Source: Paenibacillus cellulosilyticus (lineage in GTDB: Bacteria > Bacillota > Bacilli > Paenibacillales > Paenibacillaceae). From it: a DNA stretch of 64,000 nucleotides. Shown piece after piece: positions 25,417-35,134 of this stretch; within the stretch, counting starts at the first letter, position 1; the number at the start of each line of letters is the position of its first letter. The notes beneath the pieces were generated by a model, which saw only the letters and a program-made list of their open reading frames with translations, had not been told where the DNA came from and did not search any database. The stretch lies in assembly GCF_003182255.1 (NCBI RefSeq), contig NZ_QGTQ01000004.1, forward strand, positions 62,001 to 126,000, written 5' to 3'. Position numbers and translations under genes: made by a program.

Positions 25417-26929
25417 TGTTCATCCGTTCCTCTTCCATAGATTGCGCAAGCGCAAGCAGTGCTTCACGCTCGTTTGGCACTTCCCTTAATGCAGCAGCTC
25501 GCAGCAGCGCGTTCAACAGCTCGCCTGTACGCGGTCCTGGTTTCAAGCCAAGGCTTGTCCCGAGCTCGCCGCCGTTTACCGACAGTTGGCGTATGGTTGT
25601 ACAAGGCATAGCGGCCAGCTCGTGAGCCAGCCACACGATAGTGCCGAGTGAGAGCGGCATGCCGCCAAGCTCGCCGTGCGCGTCTTGGTAGACGCGTGCA
25701 ATGCGCAGCCATGCCTCGGCTGCTTCTGTGCCGAGGCGGAGGACCGCGTCGACCCAGCGGGCGCGGTGCGTAGTTGTGAGCGACTGCGATGCACAGAGCG
25801 CAGGAGACTGCTTCTGCTCTGATTCAAGAGCGGTAGACTGCTTCTGCCCTGACTCAAGAGTGGTAGACTGCTGCTGCCCTGATTCAAGTGCGGTAGACTG
25901 CTGCTGCGATGCAGCCTGCTGCTGCGATGCTGTAGATGGCATCGCGGACGCTGAGGCGGCTAGCGGAGCCGCCGCCTCGTGCATAAGGACGACCGACCGG
26001 ATCGCCGCTGTGCGGCGAATCGGGAAGCGCAGGCGCGAAAGCGTCTCCTCGGCGTCGTCCGGCGACAGCCGGAGCGCCAGGAAGACGGCCGCCCAGCGGT
26101 CGTCCTTGTCCGGCAGCCGCGTCAGCGCTGCCGTGAGCGGCGGAACGCCGCAATCCCGGCCTTCGCCCTGCGCTACGCGCAGCGCAGGGCGAAGGCCGCT
26201 GCCGCCAGCCGCCTGAGCGAAGCTAGGCGGCAGCGGCTCTTTGGTGCGCGGCAGCAGCCCGCTTGCCGCAAGCCAGGAGGCGGCGCGGTGCGGGCCAGCG
26301 CCGCCGATCATTTTGTCCAGCTCGGTGCTAATCCGCTCCATCGCTACATGCTGCAATAAATCCCGATTGCGCCGGATCGCTCGCCATGCACTCACTGCAA
26401 TGGAGTAGCCGAACGTTGAAGCGAAACGAATCGCTCGCACCATGCGCAGCGCATCCTCACGGAAGCGTTCATCAGCTACGCCTACGCAGCGAATAACGCC
26501 CTCACGGATGTCATCCATTCCCCCATACAAGTCTACTAACGACCCATCGCTCCGAATCGCCATCGCGTTCATCGTGAAATCACGTCGAAGCAAATCGCCT
26601 TCGAGATCAGGGATAAAGGATACACCAGAAGGACGGCGATGATCATCATACGCCGCCTCGCTCCGATATGTAGTTACTTCATAGCTTCGTTTATTAAGAA
26701 GTACGGTAACGGTGCCATGTGCAAGTCCTGTAGGCACTGTACGCTCGAAGATCTCCATTACTGTCTCCGGCAGAGCCGAAGTGGCAATGTCGATATCGGT
26801 CAACGGCCTGCCAACAACCACATCTCGAACGCATCCGCCGACGAATACAGCCTCATACCCGTTCTGACGAAGTGTCTCCAGCACCGGCAGCGCCTGTTCC
26901 ATCTCCGCGTTTCGGTACAGTTCCATCAT
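25397..26929 (-). CDS. cca: CCA tRNA nucleotidyltransferase with in-frame repeat insertions
   Basis: Adds or repairs the CCA end of tRNA. The class II core is clear: VFVGGCVRDVVVGRPLTDIDIATSA near residue 30, LRRDFTMNAMAIRSDGSLVDLYGG near 115, and RFREDALRMVRAIRFASTFG near 158. At 510 residues it is about 100 longer than the roughly 400 I recall for Bacillus. The extra length sits mainly in two spots: a GC-rich region around residues 240-258, where the DNA forms a long palindrome, and a glutamine/serine-rich tandem repeat around residues 340-378. These are probably surface loops in the C-terminal half. Confidence 0.9.
   Translation of the reverse strand: MMELYRNAEMEQALPVLETLRQNGYEAVFVGGCVRDVVVGRPLTDIDIATSALPETVMEIFERTVPTGLAHGTVTVLLNKRSYEVTTYRSEAAYDDHRRPSGVSFIPDLEGDLLRRDFTMNAMAIRSDGSLVDLYGGMDDIREGVIRCVGVADERFREDALRMVRAIRFASTFGYSIAVSAWRAIRRNRDLLQHVAMERISTELDKMIGGAGPHRAASWLAASGLLPRTKEPLPPSFAQAAGGSGLRPALRVAQGEGRDCGVPPLTAALTRLPDKDDRWAAVFLALRLSPDDAEETLSRLRFPIRRTAAIRSVVLMHEAAAPLAASASAMPSTASQQQAASQQQSTALESGQQQSTTLESGQKQSTALESEQKQSPALCASQSLTTTHRARWVDAVLRLGTEAAEAWLRIARVYQDAHGELGGMPLSLGTIVWLAHELAAMPCTTIRQLSVNGGELGTSLGLKPGPRTGELLNALLRAAALREVPNEREALLALAQSMEEERMNNGEHHS
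25805..25924 (-). repeat. 30-base tandem repeat inside cca
   Basis: Three 30-base units start at 25805, 25835 and 25865, each beginning AGACTGCT, with a fourth decaying copy from 25895. They encode near-identical 10-residue units of the type QQQSTALESG. The reading frame is kept. Confidence 0.9.
26157..26198. repeat. Perfect 18-base palindrome inside cca
   Basis: CGGCCTTCGCCCTGCGCT (26157-26174) and AGCGCAGGGCGAAGGCCG (26181-26198) are exact inverted copies around a 6-base loop, within a region much richer in GC than its surroundings. Confidence 0.9.
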
Positions 26930-26938
26930 TGCTTGCTC

Positions 26939-28102
26939 CTATTCCGAGCAGACCGGCATCGGAATGTCCGCTTCTATACCAAGCGTCCGATAGTAAATCT
27001 GTTCATAGTGCGCCGTAATCAAATCGTTGCAGAACTCGAGGCGTGCCCGCTGAATGCAAGCCTCTCGGAATTGGCGGAACATGTCTGGATCAGAGAGCAG
27101 CTTGATCGCGTTCGTCGCCATCGATTCTGTATCGCCAATCGGCGACAGGAAACCCGTTTGTCCGTGCGTCACCAGCTCTGGAATGCCGCCAGCGATCGAA
27201 CCGATCGTAGGCACGCCACAAGCCATCGCTTCAAGCGCGACGAGGCCGAAGCTCTCCTTCTCCGAAGGAAGCAGCATCAGATCGGCAATCGAAATAATTT
27301 GGGCGACATCATCCTGCTTGCCAAGGAAATGAACCCTATTCTCCAAACCAAGCTTATTAATCTGACATTGCGCCTTCGTCAGCTCTGGTCCCTCACCGAC
27401 CAGCAGCAGCTTCGCAGGCATCGCTTTCGCCACACGAGCAAATACGTCAATCACGTCGCTGATCCGTTTCACCGGACGGAAGTTCGATATATGCATAAGC
27501 AGCTTCTCGCCATTTGGCGCATAATCCGCTTTGAGCGATTGGCATTCACGCGGATAATAAACACGTTTGTCCACAAAATTATAGGTCAGATCGATCTCTC
27601 TCGTAATATCGAGCAGTTCGCGCGTTTCCTTGATCAAGTCTGCCGAAACCGCTGTTACGCTATCACTGCTGTTAATCGCCAGGCGAATCAGATCCTTCAA
27701 CGACTCATCCTGCGCAAGGACCGTTATATCCGTACCATGCAGCGTTGTCACGGTCTTCAGCTGATTGCCAACCATTTGCTTCGCAAGATATGCACAGATC
27801 GCATGCGGTACAGCGTAGTGTACGTGCAGCAGATCAAGCTCCTGCATTTGCACCACCTGTGCCATTTTGCTTGCAAGTGCAAGATCATATGGGGGATAAC
27901 GGAATACGTAATAATCGTTAACTTCAACTTCATGATAGAAAATATTTTTATGAAATTTGCCAAGCCGAAACGGTACGCTGTGTGTTATAAAATGGATCTC
28001 ATGTCCTTTTTCCGCCAGCAGTTTTCCGAGCTCGGTCGCCACGACACCTGAGCCGCCTAGCGACGGGTAACACGTGATGCCGATTTTTAATTTCCTCGTC
28101 AC
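26939..28102 (-). CDS. bshA: N-acetyl-alpha-D-glucosaminyl L-malate synthase
   Basis: First enzyme of bacillithiol synthesis: joins GlcNAc from UDP-GlcNAc to malate. GT4-type glycosyltransferase of about 387 residues. It has the N-terminal [31 protein letters not shown], and the C-terminal donor site [22 protein letters not shown] near residue 285. GTG at 28102 follows GAGGAG at 9 bases and is preferred over the in-frame TTG at 28126, which precedes that ribosome site. bshB1 lies just upstream, completing the pair. Confidence 0.94.
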   Translation of the reverse strand: MTRKLKIGITCYPSLGGSGVVATELGKLLAEKGHEIHFITHSVPFRLGKFHKNIFYHEVEVNDYYVFRYPPYDLALASKMAQVVQMQELDLLHVHYAVPHAICAYLAKQMVGNQLKTVTTLHGTDITVLAQDESLKDLIRLAINSSDSVTAVSADLIKETRELLDITREIDLTYNFVDKRVYYPRECQSLKADYAPNGEKLLMHISNFRPVKRISDVIDVFARVAKAMPAKLLLVGEGPELTKAQCQINKLGLENRVHFLGKQDDVAQIISIADLMLLPSEKESFGLVALEAMACGVPTIGSIAGGIPELVTHGQTGFLSPIGDTESMATNAIKLLSDPDMFRQFREACIQRARLEFCNDLITAHYEQIYYRTLGIEADIPMPVCSE

Positions 28103-28193
28103 GGTTCGCAACTCCTCGGATTGCAAATTGTTGTAGCCTTATTCATGTTAAATATCCTATGTCATACGGGGAGGCCTCATTCGACACAAGCCC

Positions 28194-28886
28194 TTAGAAC
28201 CGTTCCACTGTATGCGGTTTCTTCGTCGTGAACCCTTCTGCGTACGACCATCCGCGCGCTTGTCCAAGCAGACGATCCCGTGCTTCAACACGATCGACAT
28301 ACCCACTTGTGAGTGGTGTAGCGACTCTATCCTCGCCCTGTCCAACAGCCTCAAACTGTGAACGATATGCGCGAAGCGAAGCAAGCTTGCTGTCATAGAC
28401 ATCGGAAACATTCACTGCAAGCCGTACATCTTCAACATCGTTTATGTAATAAAAGATTAGCTGCTCGACCGTCACCGCCTCAAGATGCGGCATATAACGG
28501 CGAAGCTTCGCATTGAATACTGCTTCTTCAACGAGCGCACTGCATTTATTATGATCGGGATGGCGATCGTTCCAGTAAGGTGCAAACACAATACGTGGAC
28601 GCCATTTGCGAATCTCAGCCGTAATCGCTTCAACATGGCCATCTGCTCCGAGACCTCGATCAGGTAGACCTAGATTCGTTCGCACGGTCAGTCCAAGCGC
28701 CTCAGAAGCTGCAGCAGCCTCCTGCCGCCGCAGCTCCACCGTTCCGTTGGATGACATCTCTGCTTCTGTCAGATCACACATGCCAACGCGATAACCGGCT
28801 TGAATATGCTTGACGATTGTACCCGACATACCGATCTCTGCGTCATCAGGATGCGCCCCGAATATTAGAATATCGAGCTTGTCCAC
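28194..28886 (-). CDS. bshB1: Bacillithiol biosynthesis deacetylase BshB1
   Basis: Zinc-dependent deacetylase of the PIG-L/LmbE family, 230 residues. It removes acetyl from GlcNAc-malate. The catalytic motif AHPDDAEIGMSGT is at residues 11-23 and the third ligand region is YWNDRHPDHNKC near 110. It lies between mgsA and bshA as in B. subtilis. Confidence 0.94.
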   Translation of the reverse strand: MDKLDILIFGAHPDDAEIGMSGTIVKHIQAGYRVGMCDLTEAEMSSNGTVELRRQEAAAASEALGLTVRTNLGLPDRGLGADGHVEAITAEIRKWRPRIVFAPYWNDRHPDHNKCSALVEEAVFNAKLRRYMPHLEAVTVEQLIFYYINDVEDVRLAVNVSDVYDSKLASLRAYRSQFEAVGQGEDRVATPLTSGYVDRVEARDRLLGQARGWSYAEGFTTKKPHTVERF

Positions 28887-28903
28887 TTCGGTACCTTCTT
28901 TCC

Positions 28904-29332
28904 TTACTCTGGCTGCAACGACTCTGGCTTGTATTTGTGCACAAGCTCACGCCAAGCAAAATCTCCGCGCTCCAACGCTTTTACAAGCAGCTCTGCAGTC
29001 GCAATATTCGTTGCAACTGGGATGCCTTGTACGTCGCATAGACGAAGCAAAGCAATGATATCCGGCTCGTGCGGCTGTGCCATAAGCGGATCGCGCAAGA
29101 AGATGATAAAGTCCATCGTGTTCTCTGCGACAAGCGCGCCGATCTGTTGGTCGCCGCCAAGCGGACCTGACATGAACCGATGAATTTGCAGCGATGTATT
29201 CTCCATAATGCGCAGACCGGTCGTTCCCGTCGAATACAGCTGGAAATTTTTAAATACATGCTCATAAGCGGTAACGAAGTTCACCATTTCTTCTTTCTTG
29301 CGATCGTGTGCGATAAATGCGATATGTAACAT
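28904..29332 (-). CDS. mgsA: Methylglyoxal synthase
   Basis: Converts dihydroxyacetone phosphate to methylglyoxal, relieving phosphosugar stress. 142 residues. Visible are the N-terminal [16 protein letters not shown], the phosphate loop [27 protein letters not shown] and [15 protein letters not shown]. Placed between dapB and bshB1 with short gaps; bacillithiol helps detoxify methylglyoxal, so the grouping makes sense. Confidence 0.95.
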   Translation of the reverse strand: MLHIAFIAHDRKKEEMVNFVTAYEHVFKNFQLYSTGTTGLRIMENTSLQIHRFMSGPLGGDQQIGALVAENTMDFIIFLRDPLMAQPHEPDIIALLRLCDVQGIPVATNIATAELLVKALERGDFAWRELVHKYKPESLQPE

Positions 29333-29360
29333 AGCTGTCGTTCCCCTCTCCGACTGTTTG

Positions 29361-30167
29361 TTAATCCATTAGATGTTCGAAGCCGTAAATCATACCTTCA
29401 TAGCCCATAACCTTGCGAACCGCAACTGCAACACCCGGCATATAGCCTGCGCGGTCGTACGAATCGTGACGAATCTTCAGCGATTGGCCAAATGCGCCAA
29501 AGATAACTTCTTGCTGAGCGAACACGCCCGGCAGCCTTACACTATGTACTCGGAAACCGTTATAATATCCACCACGAGCGCCATCAATAATTTCTTCCTC
29601 GTTCGGATTGCCTTGACGAATCTCTTCGCGTACCTTTGAGATTAGCTCAGCCGTCTTGATCGAAGTACCGGAAGGTGCATCCAGCTTCTGATCGCCGTGA
29701 TACTCAATAATTTCGAGATGCGGAAAATATTTGGACGCCTGTGCAGCGAACTGCATCATCAGAATCGCACCAATCGAGAAGTTCGGCGCGATTAATCCGC
29801 CAATGCCCTTTTCCTTGCACAGCTTGTCCAGCTCTTCGATCTGCTCAGGCGATAAGCCTGTTGCACCAAGAACGGGGCGAATGCCGCGGGAAATTGCTGC
29901 TTTGGCGTTCTCATATACCGCGTGCGGCACGGTAAAGTCTACTAGCACGTCAATTGGACCGCTGTCAAGCGCTTCCTCCAGCGTTGAGCTGAACGTTACA
30001 CCACATGCTGACTTGCCTACAAATGTGCCGGCGTCGACCGGACCTGTTGATCGGGCAGACGCCGCGGCGAGTACGAAATCCGCTTCATCCAACACCATTT
30101 TTACGACTTCGCGGCCCATGCGTCCGCTTGCTCCAGCAACTGCTACATGAATGGGTTTCGTTGTCAT
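29361..30167 (-). CDS. dapB: 4-hydroxy-tetrahydrodipicolinate reductase
   Basis: Reduces the dihydrodipicolinate precursor in the diaminopimelate/lysine pathway. 268 residues, with the nucleotide motif [53 protein letters not shown] and the catalytic [23 protein letters not shown] at 30167 is 6 bases after AGGTG; the GTG at 30176 is inside that site. It overlaps nothing but lies 5 bases from the TPR gene. Confidence 0.95.
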   Translation of the reverse strand: MTTKPIHVAVAGASGRMGREVVKMVLDEADFVLAAASARSTGPVDAGTFVGKSACGVTFSSTLEEALDSGPIDVLVDFTVPHAVYENAKAAISRGIRPVLGATGLSPEQIEELDKLCKEKGIGGLIAPNFSIGAILMMQFAAQASKYFPHLEIIEYHGDQKLDAPSGTSIKTAELISKVREEIRQGNPNEEEIIDGARGGYYNGFRVHSVRLPGVFAQQEVIFGAFGQSLKIRHDSYDRAGYMPGVAVAVRKVMGYEGMIYGFEHLMD

Positions 30168-30172
30168 TCTAT

Positions 30173-30718
30173 TCACCTGTTCCTTCTTCTTTGTCTTCGC
30201 TGCTGACGATAGCGCATCGCCCGTCTCTTCCGGCTAATCTCAGCGAACAATGCTCTAGCATCTTCGTCTGCCGGATTCAGTCGGATTGCTTCTAATGCGT
30301 ATCGCACCGCGTCGTCAAGCCGGTTCAGCTTAACATACGCTTCAGCCAGCCAATAATAAGCTTCGAAGCTGAGTGGATCGAGCTCCACTGCTTCCTGAAG
30401 TGCTGCAGCTGCAACTGACGCATCTGGCGGCTGCTTGCCAAGCTCTTGCTTGCCGGACAGCACCAGAAGTTTAGCTTGCACCGTATGAAGTTGGTACGTA
30501 TGCGCTTTTTGATTAGGTTCCAGCTCTACAGCTTTTACCGCGTAGTGAAGCGCACGCTCCCATTTGCCGCTTCTGCCATATGATATTGAGCACCTATAAT
30601 AATATGAAGCATTGTTCGGGTCGGCGGCAATCGCCCGTTCAAACCATAGGATGGCACCTTCGAAATCGTTCTGCAAAATACATCCGTACGCCTGCTTGAG
30701 GCAATCGTCCCCTTCCAT
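30173..30718 (-). CDS. TPR protein upstream of dapB
   Basis: 181 residues made of tetratricopeptide units: ILQNDFEGAILWFERAIAADPNN, ASYYYRCSISYGRSGKWERALHYAVKAVELEP, and YYWLAEAYVKLNRLDDAVRYALEAIRLNPADEDA. The C-terminus is very basic (RRAMRYRQQRRQRRRNR), which may bind nucleic acid or membrane. The ATG at 30718 follows GGGGGGTG. Its role is unknown. Confidence 0.8.
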   Translation of the reverse strand: MEGDDCLKQAYGCILQNDFEGAILWFERAIAADPNNASYYYRCSISYGRSGKWERALHYAVKAVELEPNQKAHTYQLHTVQAKLLVLSGKQELGKQPPDASVAAAALQEAVELDPLSFEAYYWLAEAYVKLNRLDDAVRYALEAIRLNPADEDARALFAEISRKRRAMRYRQQRRQRRRNR

Positions 30719-30790
30719 ATGCCCACCCCCCTTGTACACCGGTTGTGGTACAGCATATGTTAAGGAATGTATCGGCGTTACGGCGCCTGT

Positions 30791-31120
30791 TTAGCTATCC
30801 TTACGCGTCCACCGATTGGCGTCACGCGTATTGAATTTGTTCATGACAGCATCATGGGCTTGTGTCAGATCGATCCCGAGCGAATTCGCAAAGCAGCACA
30901 GAATAAATAAGCAGTCACCAAGCTCCATCTCAACCGAATTGTCGGCTTCGTCTGGTTTCTTCGGCTTCTCGCCATAATGATGATTAATTTCGCGTGCCAG
31001 CTCGCCTACTTCCTCCGTCATTCTCGCCATAAGGGCAAGTGGACTAAAGTAGCCTTCCTTGAATTGCGATATGTAGGCATCCACTTCGCGCTGGATGTCA
31101 GATAATGATTTATCGGCCAT
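30791..31120 (-). CDS. ypjD: MazG-like nucleotide pyrophosphohydrolase
   Basis: 109 residues of all-alpha NTP pyrophosphatase. The metal motif is ARMTEEVGELAREINHHYG near residue 31 and VEMELGDCLFILCCFANSLG near 64. The ATG at 31120 is 6 bases after AGAGAGGA. It heads the ypjD-dapB-mgsA-bshB1-bshA-cca-birA block as in B. subtilis; the nucleotide substrate is not known. Confidence 0.88.
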   Translation of the reverse strand: MADKSLSDIQREVDAYISQFKEGYFSPLALMARMTEEVGELAREINHHYGEKPKKPDEADNSVEMELGDCLFILCCFANSLGIDLTQAHDAVMNKFNTRDANRWTRKDS

Positions 31121-31296
31121 ATGCATTCCTCTCTTTAATCGCCACTGGCGGATTATTTTATATGTTAGCCTAAAGCGGCATTGAAAACAATGGTTTTCAA
31201 ACTTCGGTAAAAGCAGCATACTAATTAGAAGCTTCATGCACGGATGACACACTTTCCGTGATCTTCATTATTGGTCGATCTACAAGGAGGCAGCAC

Positions 31297-32163
31297 ATGT
31301 TAAGCAAACTATGGCATCAGGCCAAATCACTCGTACCTATTATGGCCGGTACCGCCATTTATGCGTTCGGGCTCCATTATTTCGTCATCCCTAATCAGCT
31401 CATGGAGGGCGGTGTCACCGGTATCGGTGTCCTCTTAAATTATGCGCTGGGCGTCCCTCTCTCCATCTCAACGCTGGTACTGAACATTCCATTATTTCTG
31501 CTCGGACTCAAAATGCTGGGCAAAAGCCAAATGGCCTATACGATATTCGGTACAGTGAGCTTATCCGTCTTTCTAGCGTTAATCGAACGTGCTATTGCTC
31601 ACGGCTGGATTGTTCCTTTTCAATCGTCACAGGACTATATCCTTGCGGCTTTATACGCGGGTGTTACGCTCGGGCTTGGACTTGGCATCACGTTCCGATT
31701 TGGCGGTACGACTGGCGGGGTCGACATCATCGCTCGCATCATCGGCAAATCAAAGGGCTGGAGCATGGGACAAGTCATTCTCACGCTCGACATTGTCATC
31801 ATCGGACTTGCATTACTGTACATCCCGAAGGAAAAGGTGTTATACACACTTGTTACCGTCTTCATCGCCTCACGCATGATTGATTTCATTCAGGAAGGTG
31901 CCTATGCTGCCAAGGCCGTTTCCATCATTACGAATGCCGGTGACGAAATCGCTGCGCGGGTAACGGAGAAAATGGACCGTGGCGTGACGCTTATCCCTGC
32001 AATCGGAGCCTACTCCCGCTCACACAAATATATCGTGTACTGTGTTGTGAATCGGCAGGAAGTGCGGACACTCCGCGAAATAGTTAAGTCGATAGATCCA
32101 CGAGCGTTCATCGTCATCAACGATGTTCATGATGTGCTGGGGGAAGGTTTTAAGGAGGATTAA
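31297..32163 (+). CDS. ypjC: YitT family membrane protein (DUF2179)
   Basis: 288 residues with about five membrane segments in residues 10-195. Conserved stretches are LHYFVIPNQLMEGGVTGIGVLLNY and FGGTTGGVDIIARII, and a C-terminal cytosolic DUF2179 domain (MDRGVTLIPAIGAYSRSHKYIVYCVV, then VIVNDVHDVLGEGF-like end). ATG at 31297 follows AAGGAGG. It diverges from ypjD. B. subtilis has ypjC at this point of the map. The transported substrate is unknown. Confidence 0.88.
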   Translation: MLSKLWHQAKSLVPIMAGTAIYAFGLHYFVIPNQLMEGGVTGIGVLLNYALGVPLSISTLVLNIPLFLLGLKMLGKSQMAYTIFGTVSLSVFLALIERAIAHGWIVPFQSSQDYILAALYAGVTLGLGLGITFRFGGTTGGVDIIARIIGKSKGWSMGQVILTLDIVIIGLALLYIPKEKVLYTLVTVFIASRMIDFIQEGAYAAKAVSIITNAGDEIAARVTEKMDRGVTLIPAIGAYSRSHKYIVYCVVNRQEVRTLREIVKSIDPRAFIVINDVHDVLGEGFKED

Positions 32164-32221
32164 GGGCTGCGCCCCTATATACCCCCTATCTTATACTTGG
32201 ATTAGAATAAAAATTTTAAAA

Positions 32222-32315
32222 ATTTCTACCCGCCTAAGGATTTCTACCCACCTAAATCCTCCCTGCAAGGGAGGACCCCAGGGGTTTCCCAACCCCTGGA
32301 CCCCGGAAGGATAAA
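32222..32315 (+). repeat. GC-rich double-hairpin repeat after ypjC
   Basis: Two copies of TTTCTACCC-CCTAA are followed by the hairpin TCCTCCCT/AGGGAGGA (32257-32264, 32268-32275) and CCAGGGGTT/AACCCCTGG (32278-32286, 32291-32299), with GGACCCC repeated beside each. It is non-coding and looks like a dispersed repeat. Confidence 0.55.
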
Positions 32316-32488
32316 CGTAATATGGACAGAGGCGTTATTTAGGTGCTGCGTGCTGGGAATCGCGTGCCCTGTGGGGCAAAGCTTACTCGTTGTGCGGGAA
32401 AGATTAAGATTGTTGTCCGTTTCAAAGAGGCTGTTTCAAAAATAGGTCAGCTCACTGAGGAGCTAGCTCAACTTATTGAAAAAACGTA

Positions 32489-32536
32489 AGAGAAGGCGGT
32501 TCAGAGGGTCACCCCTGAACCGCCTTCTCTATTTTT
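32489..32536. terminator. Strong hairpin at the IS remnant end
   Basis: AGAGAAGGCGGTTCAG (32489-32504) is the exact complement of CTGAACCGCCTTCTCT (32515-32530), with T-runs on both strands. It lies just after the last recognisable codons of the transposase remnant, so it may be the element's own terminator. Confidence 0.8.
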
Positions 32537-33037
32537 CTATCGGCTGCCACCTTTTTAAGCAAATTATAGGCAAGCGAAAGCCACCCGATCTCAAGGCTTA
32601 CTTTTTTTATAAGCCTCGAAGCAGAAACCGCCGGATCCCCGATTATTCTTTATTTGCCCAAACACACTCTCTGTTTCGATCATTCACCTTACTGATAATG
32701 CGTAGCCTTCCTCGCTCCGAAGCTTTTCCCGTGCCTGTACTTTGTAATGCATGTATCGGAAGCTAACGCTAATTTCCCGATTTCCCTGAGCTTTCATGCA
32801 ATTCGCTTTAAGCGGACACCCTGCACAATTTTCACTTCGGCAATGACGCCTTCTGATTTCATATCCACTTTCTGTCTTCTTTTTGCTTTCATAGCGATAC
32901 AAGAGCTTTTGCCCGGCCGCACATGTAAGCACTGGCGAAGATCTTGTCGTCCAGCCGATTTACGGCAGCATGGACGATACGAACGAGGTGATTCGAGGGA
33001 ATGTCCTCTTCGAGATCATTGGCAGGAGTTGGTCCAT
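32529..33037 (-). pseudogene. Remnant of an IS1182-type transposase
   Basis: Read on the minus strand in several frames, pieces of one transposase appear in order. The N-terminus has DLEEDIPSNHLVRIVHAAVN-like residues around 33010-32940. It jumps straight to the C-terminal part (AGQKLLYRYESKKKTESGY, RSENCAGCPLKANCMKAQGN, REKLRSEEGYALSVR; 32932-32690). Then comes ESVFGQIKNNRG and, after a frame change, a tail resembling GWLSLAYNLLKK. The catalytic middle is deleted and at least three frameshifts are present, so it is dead. Confidence 0.85.
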
Positions 33038-33301
33038 GGTATATTGGATGTACAACAGAAACAGCTCCTTTAGTATAGTTGGTGGTACTTCCATTTTACC
33101 AAAAGGCAGTTTCTTTTGTTTGTCTAAAATAAAATACTGCCAGCAGCGGAGCAGACGAATGATTCTGAAGAAGCGTCAGCGGTCGCCTTTGTCAACGGAT
33201 TGCTACCCTGTCACGATCTTACCCATTCAGAGCAATCCGGTGACAACAGCGATCGTAAGAACATTCGCTCTGCGCAGCTGCCTTTGCAGTTCATTGAAAC
33301 A

Positions 33302-33349
33302 CAAAGGGCTATCCCAAAGTCTAATGACTTTTGGGACAGCCCCTTTGAT
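33302..33349 (-). terminator. Imperfect hairpin downstream of ypjB
   Basis: CAAAGGG-CTATCCC-AAAGTC (from 33300) pairs imperfectly with GACTTTTGGGACAGCCCCTTTG (to about 33348). It lies just beyond the ypjB stop and may end that operon; it may also be an insertion-sequence end. Confidence 0.5.
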
Positions 33350-33386
33350 ATTTAGTTAGAGGATGAAGTGACATTATCATCGTTAT

Positions 33387-34307
33387 TCACTTGATCTTCC
33401 GTTTCAAATACAATGGCTGCTGATTGCTCGCATCGCCCTTTTTGAGAATTGCATAAGGTGAATGTTTATATTTACGCCATGACACATAGGCCAGCAGGCT
33501 TGATATAAGGGAGGAAATTCCGAATATCCATCGATGAGGTACACCGCCGCCGATCGGTGCAATGACAGGCTGTTCACGCTCATGGTTACTGCCGAATAAT
33601 GCAGCCGATGCTGCTTCAACCGGTGCAAGCACTTGCTGTGACAGCTGAGTTGCAATTGATCCGCGCTCTCCCGCTTCAAGCAGCCGCGACATATAGGTAA
33701 CGCTATTCTGCAAGGCGTTCATTTCCGCTGTCTTATTCGCGATTGTCGCTGCAATAGCAATACGATCCACATGCTCCTGTAAAGTGTGCAGCATTGCACC
33801 AGCAGATGCATAAGCTTGAGCATTTCGCATATTGATTGCCTGTTTGATACGTGCAATATCTTCTTTAATGATAGGATCGTACTGCAGCCACATCGCGTTG
33901 GAAGGAACACCAACCGCTGCAGCACCTGCAGCATCAACTGCAAGCTTAATTCGTATGGCCTGCGGCCTCCATAATACAGCCGATTTGCCCTGCTCGATGT
34001 TTCCAAGCATAAGCTTCGATTCCTGGTAGATCCCCCGCCATTGATTGACGGTATTACTGCTATCTGCTGTTAACAGCTCCTGCAACTGGCTGGATAGCTG
34101 TTGTCCCGCAAAATAAGCGGTTTGTCGATTTCCTTCCGTAGCAGCCTCGTAGATGGCATCTGCCGAGCGCTGCACTCGCTGCCAACTCGTGCTTTTTGAA
34201 TTTGATGATGCCGTAAGCTCTGTTGGGGCCGCTGTCGCCGCTGCACCAATAAGCAGAGCTGTCAGCACAATGCATAGCATACAAGCGACCAACCATCTTT
34301 TCCTCAC
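33387..34307 (-). CDS. ypjB: Sporulation protein YpjB
   Basis: About 306 residues from GTG 34307, which follows GGAGGGAT. It has an N-terminal signal/anchor (WLVACMLCIVLTALLIGAAATAA), a long helical middle, and a C-terminal membrane segment (WIFGISSLISSLLAYVSW) ending in basic residues. Place and layout match YpjB, a sporulation-linked protein next to ypjA and qcrC in B. subtilis. Its molecular role is unknown. Confidence 0.82.
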   Translation of the reverse strand: MRKRWLVACMLCIVLTALLIGAAATAAPTELTASSNSKSTSWQRVQRSADAIYEAATEGNRQTAYFAGQQLSSQLQELLTADSSNTVNQWRGIYQESKLMLGNIEQGKSAVLWRPQAIRIKLAVDAAGAAAVGVPSNAMWLQYDPIIKEDIARIKQAINMRNAQAYASAGAMLHTLQEHVDRIAIAATIANKTAEMNALQNSVTYMSRLLEAGERGSIATQLSQQVLAPVEAASAALFGSNHEREQPVIAPIGGGVPHRWIFGISSLISSLLAYVSWRKYKHSPYAILKKGDASNQQPLYLKRKIK

Positions 34308-34420
34308 GTGACATCCCTCCACAGCTATTGCAGTTGCGAGTGCTTCCCCAGCTACCGCATTCATTCTAGCTTATGAAGAGACTGTCCAAGATAGACTAGC
34401 TATCCGTTATTCTTATACGG

Positions 34421-35065
34421 TCAATAAGCTCTCCGGTTATTATCCCTAAGCACAATTGCAGCGTTCGTCACGATCCAGCTAAACAATGTGAGTCCAAATG
34501 TACAAATGCACACAATCGGCAGATGATCATACAGCGGCTTCGGCAGCCATGGGAATACATCGAATCGATAGTCGACCATGTCATTAAGCAGCAGCCAAGC
34601 TGCAGCTACACCTACAGCCGCTGATCGAACAGACATAAAGCGCAAATATAATAAGCCTTCCACTGCCATGCCTAAATGAGAGACGATAAGCATCCAGTCC
34701 TGCCATTCCATTGAAACACCTTCCGAAGCACCAGCAATTATCATCGCTACCGCCCAAATCCCGTATTTGACCGATGTCGCAACGCCTAATGCTTCAATAA
34801 TATAACGAATGATTCGGCCGGCGGCTGTTTTCGGCTTCGCTTGAACAAGCAAATATATAAGTGACAGCGTGAAAAATAAGCTTGCTGTCGGGCTGTCCGG
34901 AACGAAAGGAAGCATCCACAAAGGCTTATTTGCTGCTGTCCATTCGATCTGCTCGCCATACCAAATGTATCCGTAAATGGTGCCAAGGAAATTGACAATG
35001 AGCAACGTCCATAGCATAGTGCGAGACGTCAGAAATTCACGGCTCCAAAATAAACGAAGTGACAA
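34421..35065 (-). CDS. ypjA: DUF1405 membrane protein YpjA
   Basis: 214 residues, with about five or six membrane segments (MLWTLLIVNFLGTIYGYIWYG, SLFFTLSLIYLLVQA, and others) and conserved loops such as LPFVPDSPTASLFF and YGIWAVAMI. TTG at 35065 is 8 bases after AGAGGAG; longer starts run into the upstream hairpin. Same position after qcrC as in B. subtilis. Function unknown. Confidence 0.82.
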   Translation of the reverse strand: MSLRLFWSREFLTSRTMLWTLLIVNFLGTIYGYIWYGEQIEWTAANKPLWMLPFVPDSPTASLFFTLSLIYLLVQAKPKTAAGRIIRYIIEALGVATSVKYGIWAVAMIIAGASEGVSMEWQDWMLIVSHLGMAVEGLLYLRFMSVRSAAVGVAAAWLLLNDMVDYRFDVFPWLPKPLYDHLPIVCICTFGLTLFSWIVTNAAIVLRDNNRRAY

Positions 35066-35134
35066 CTCACATACTCCTCTCAGCTGGACGCACAAGAAGC
35101 TCGTCCGCACGTTTTCGAATTTCTTATATAATTG

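Noticed and set aside
26639-28051. Plus-strand frame of 470 codons opposite bshA
   Set aside because: bshA is clearly the gene on the other strand; the product of this frame is rich in Arg, His, Cys and Leu like other shadows.
32747-33359. Plus-strand ORFs in the region after ypjC
   Set aside because: They overlap the minus-strand transposase remnant and show no family features.
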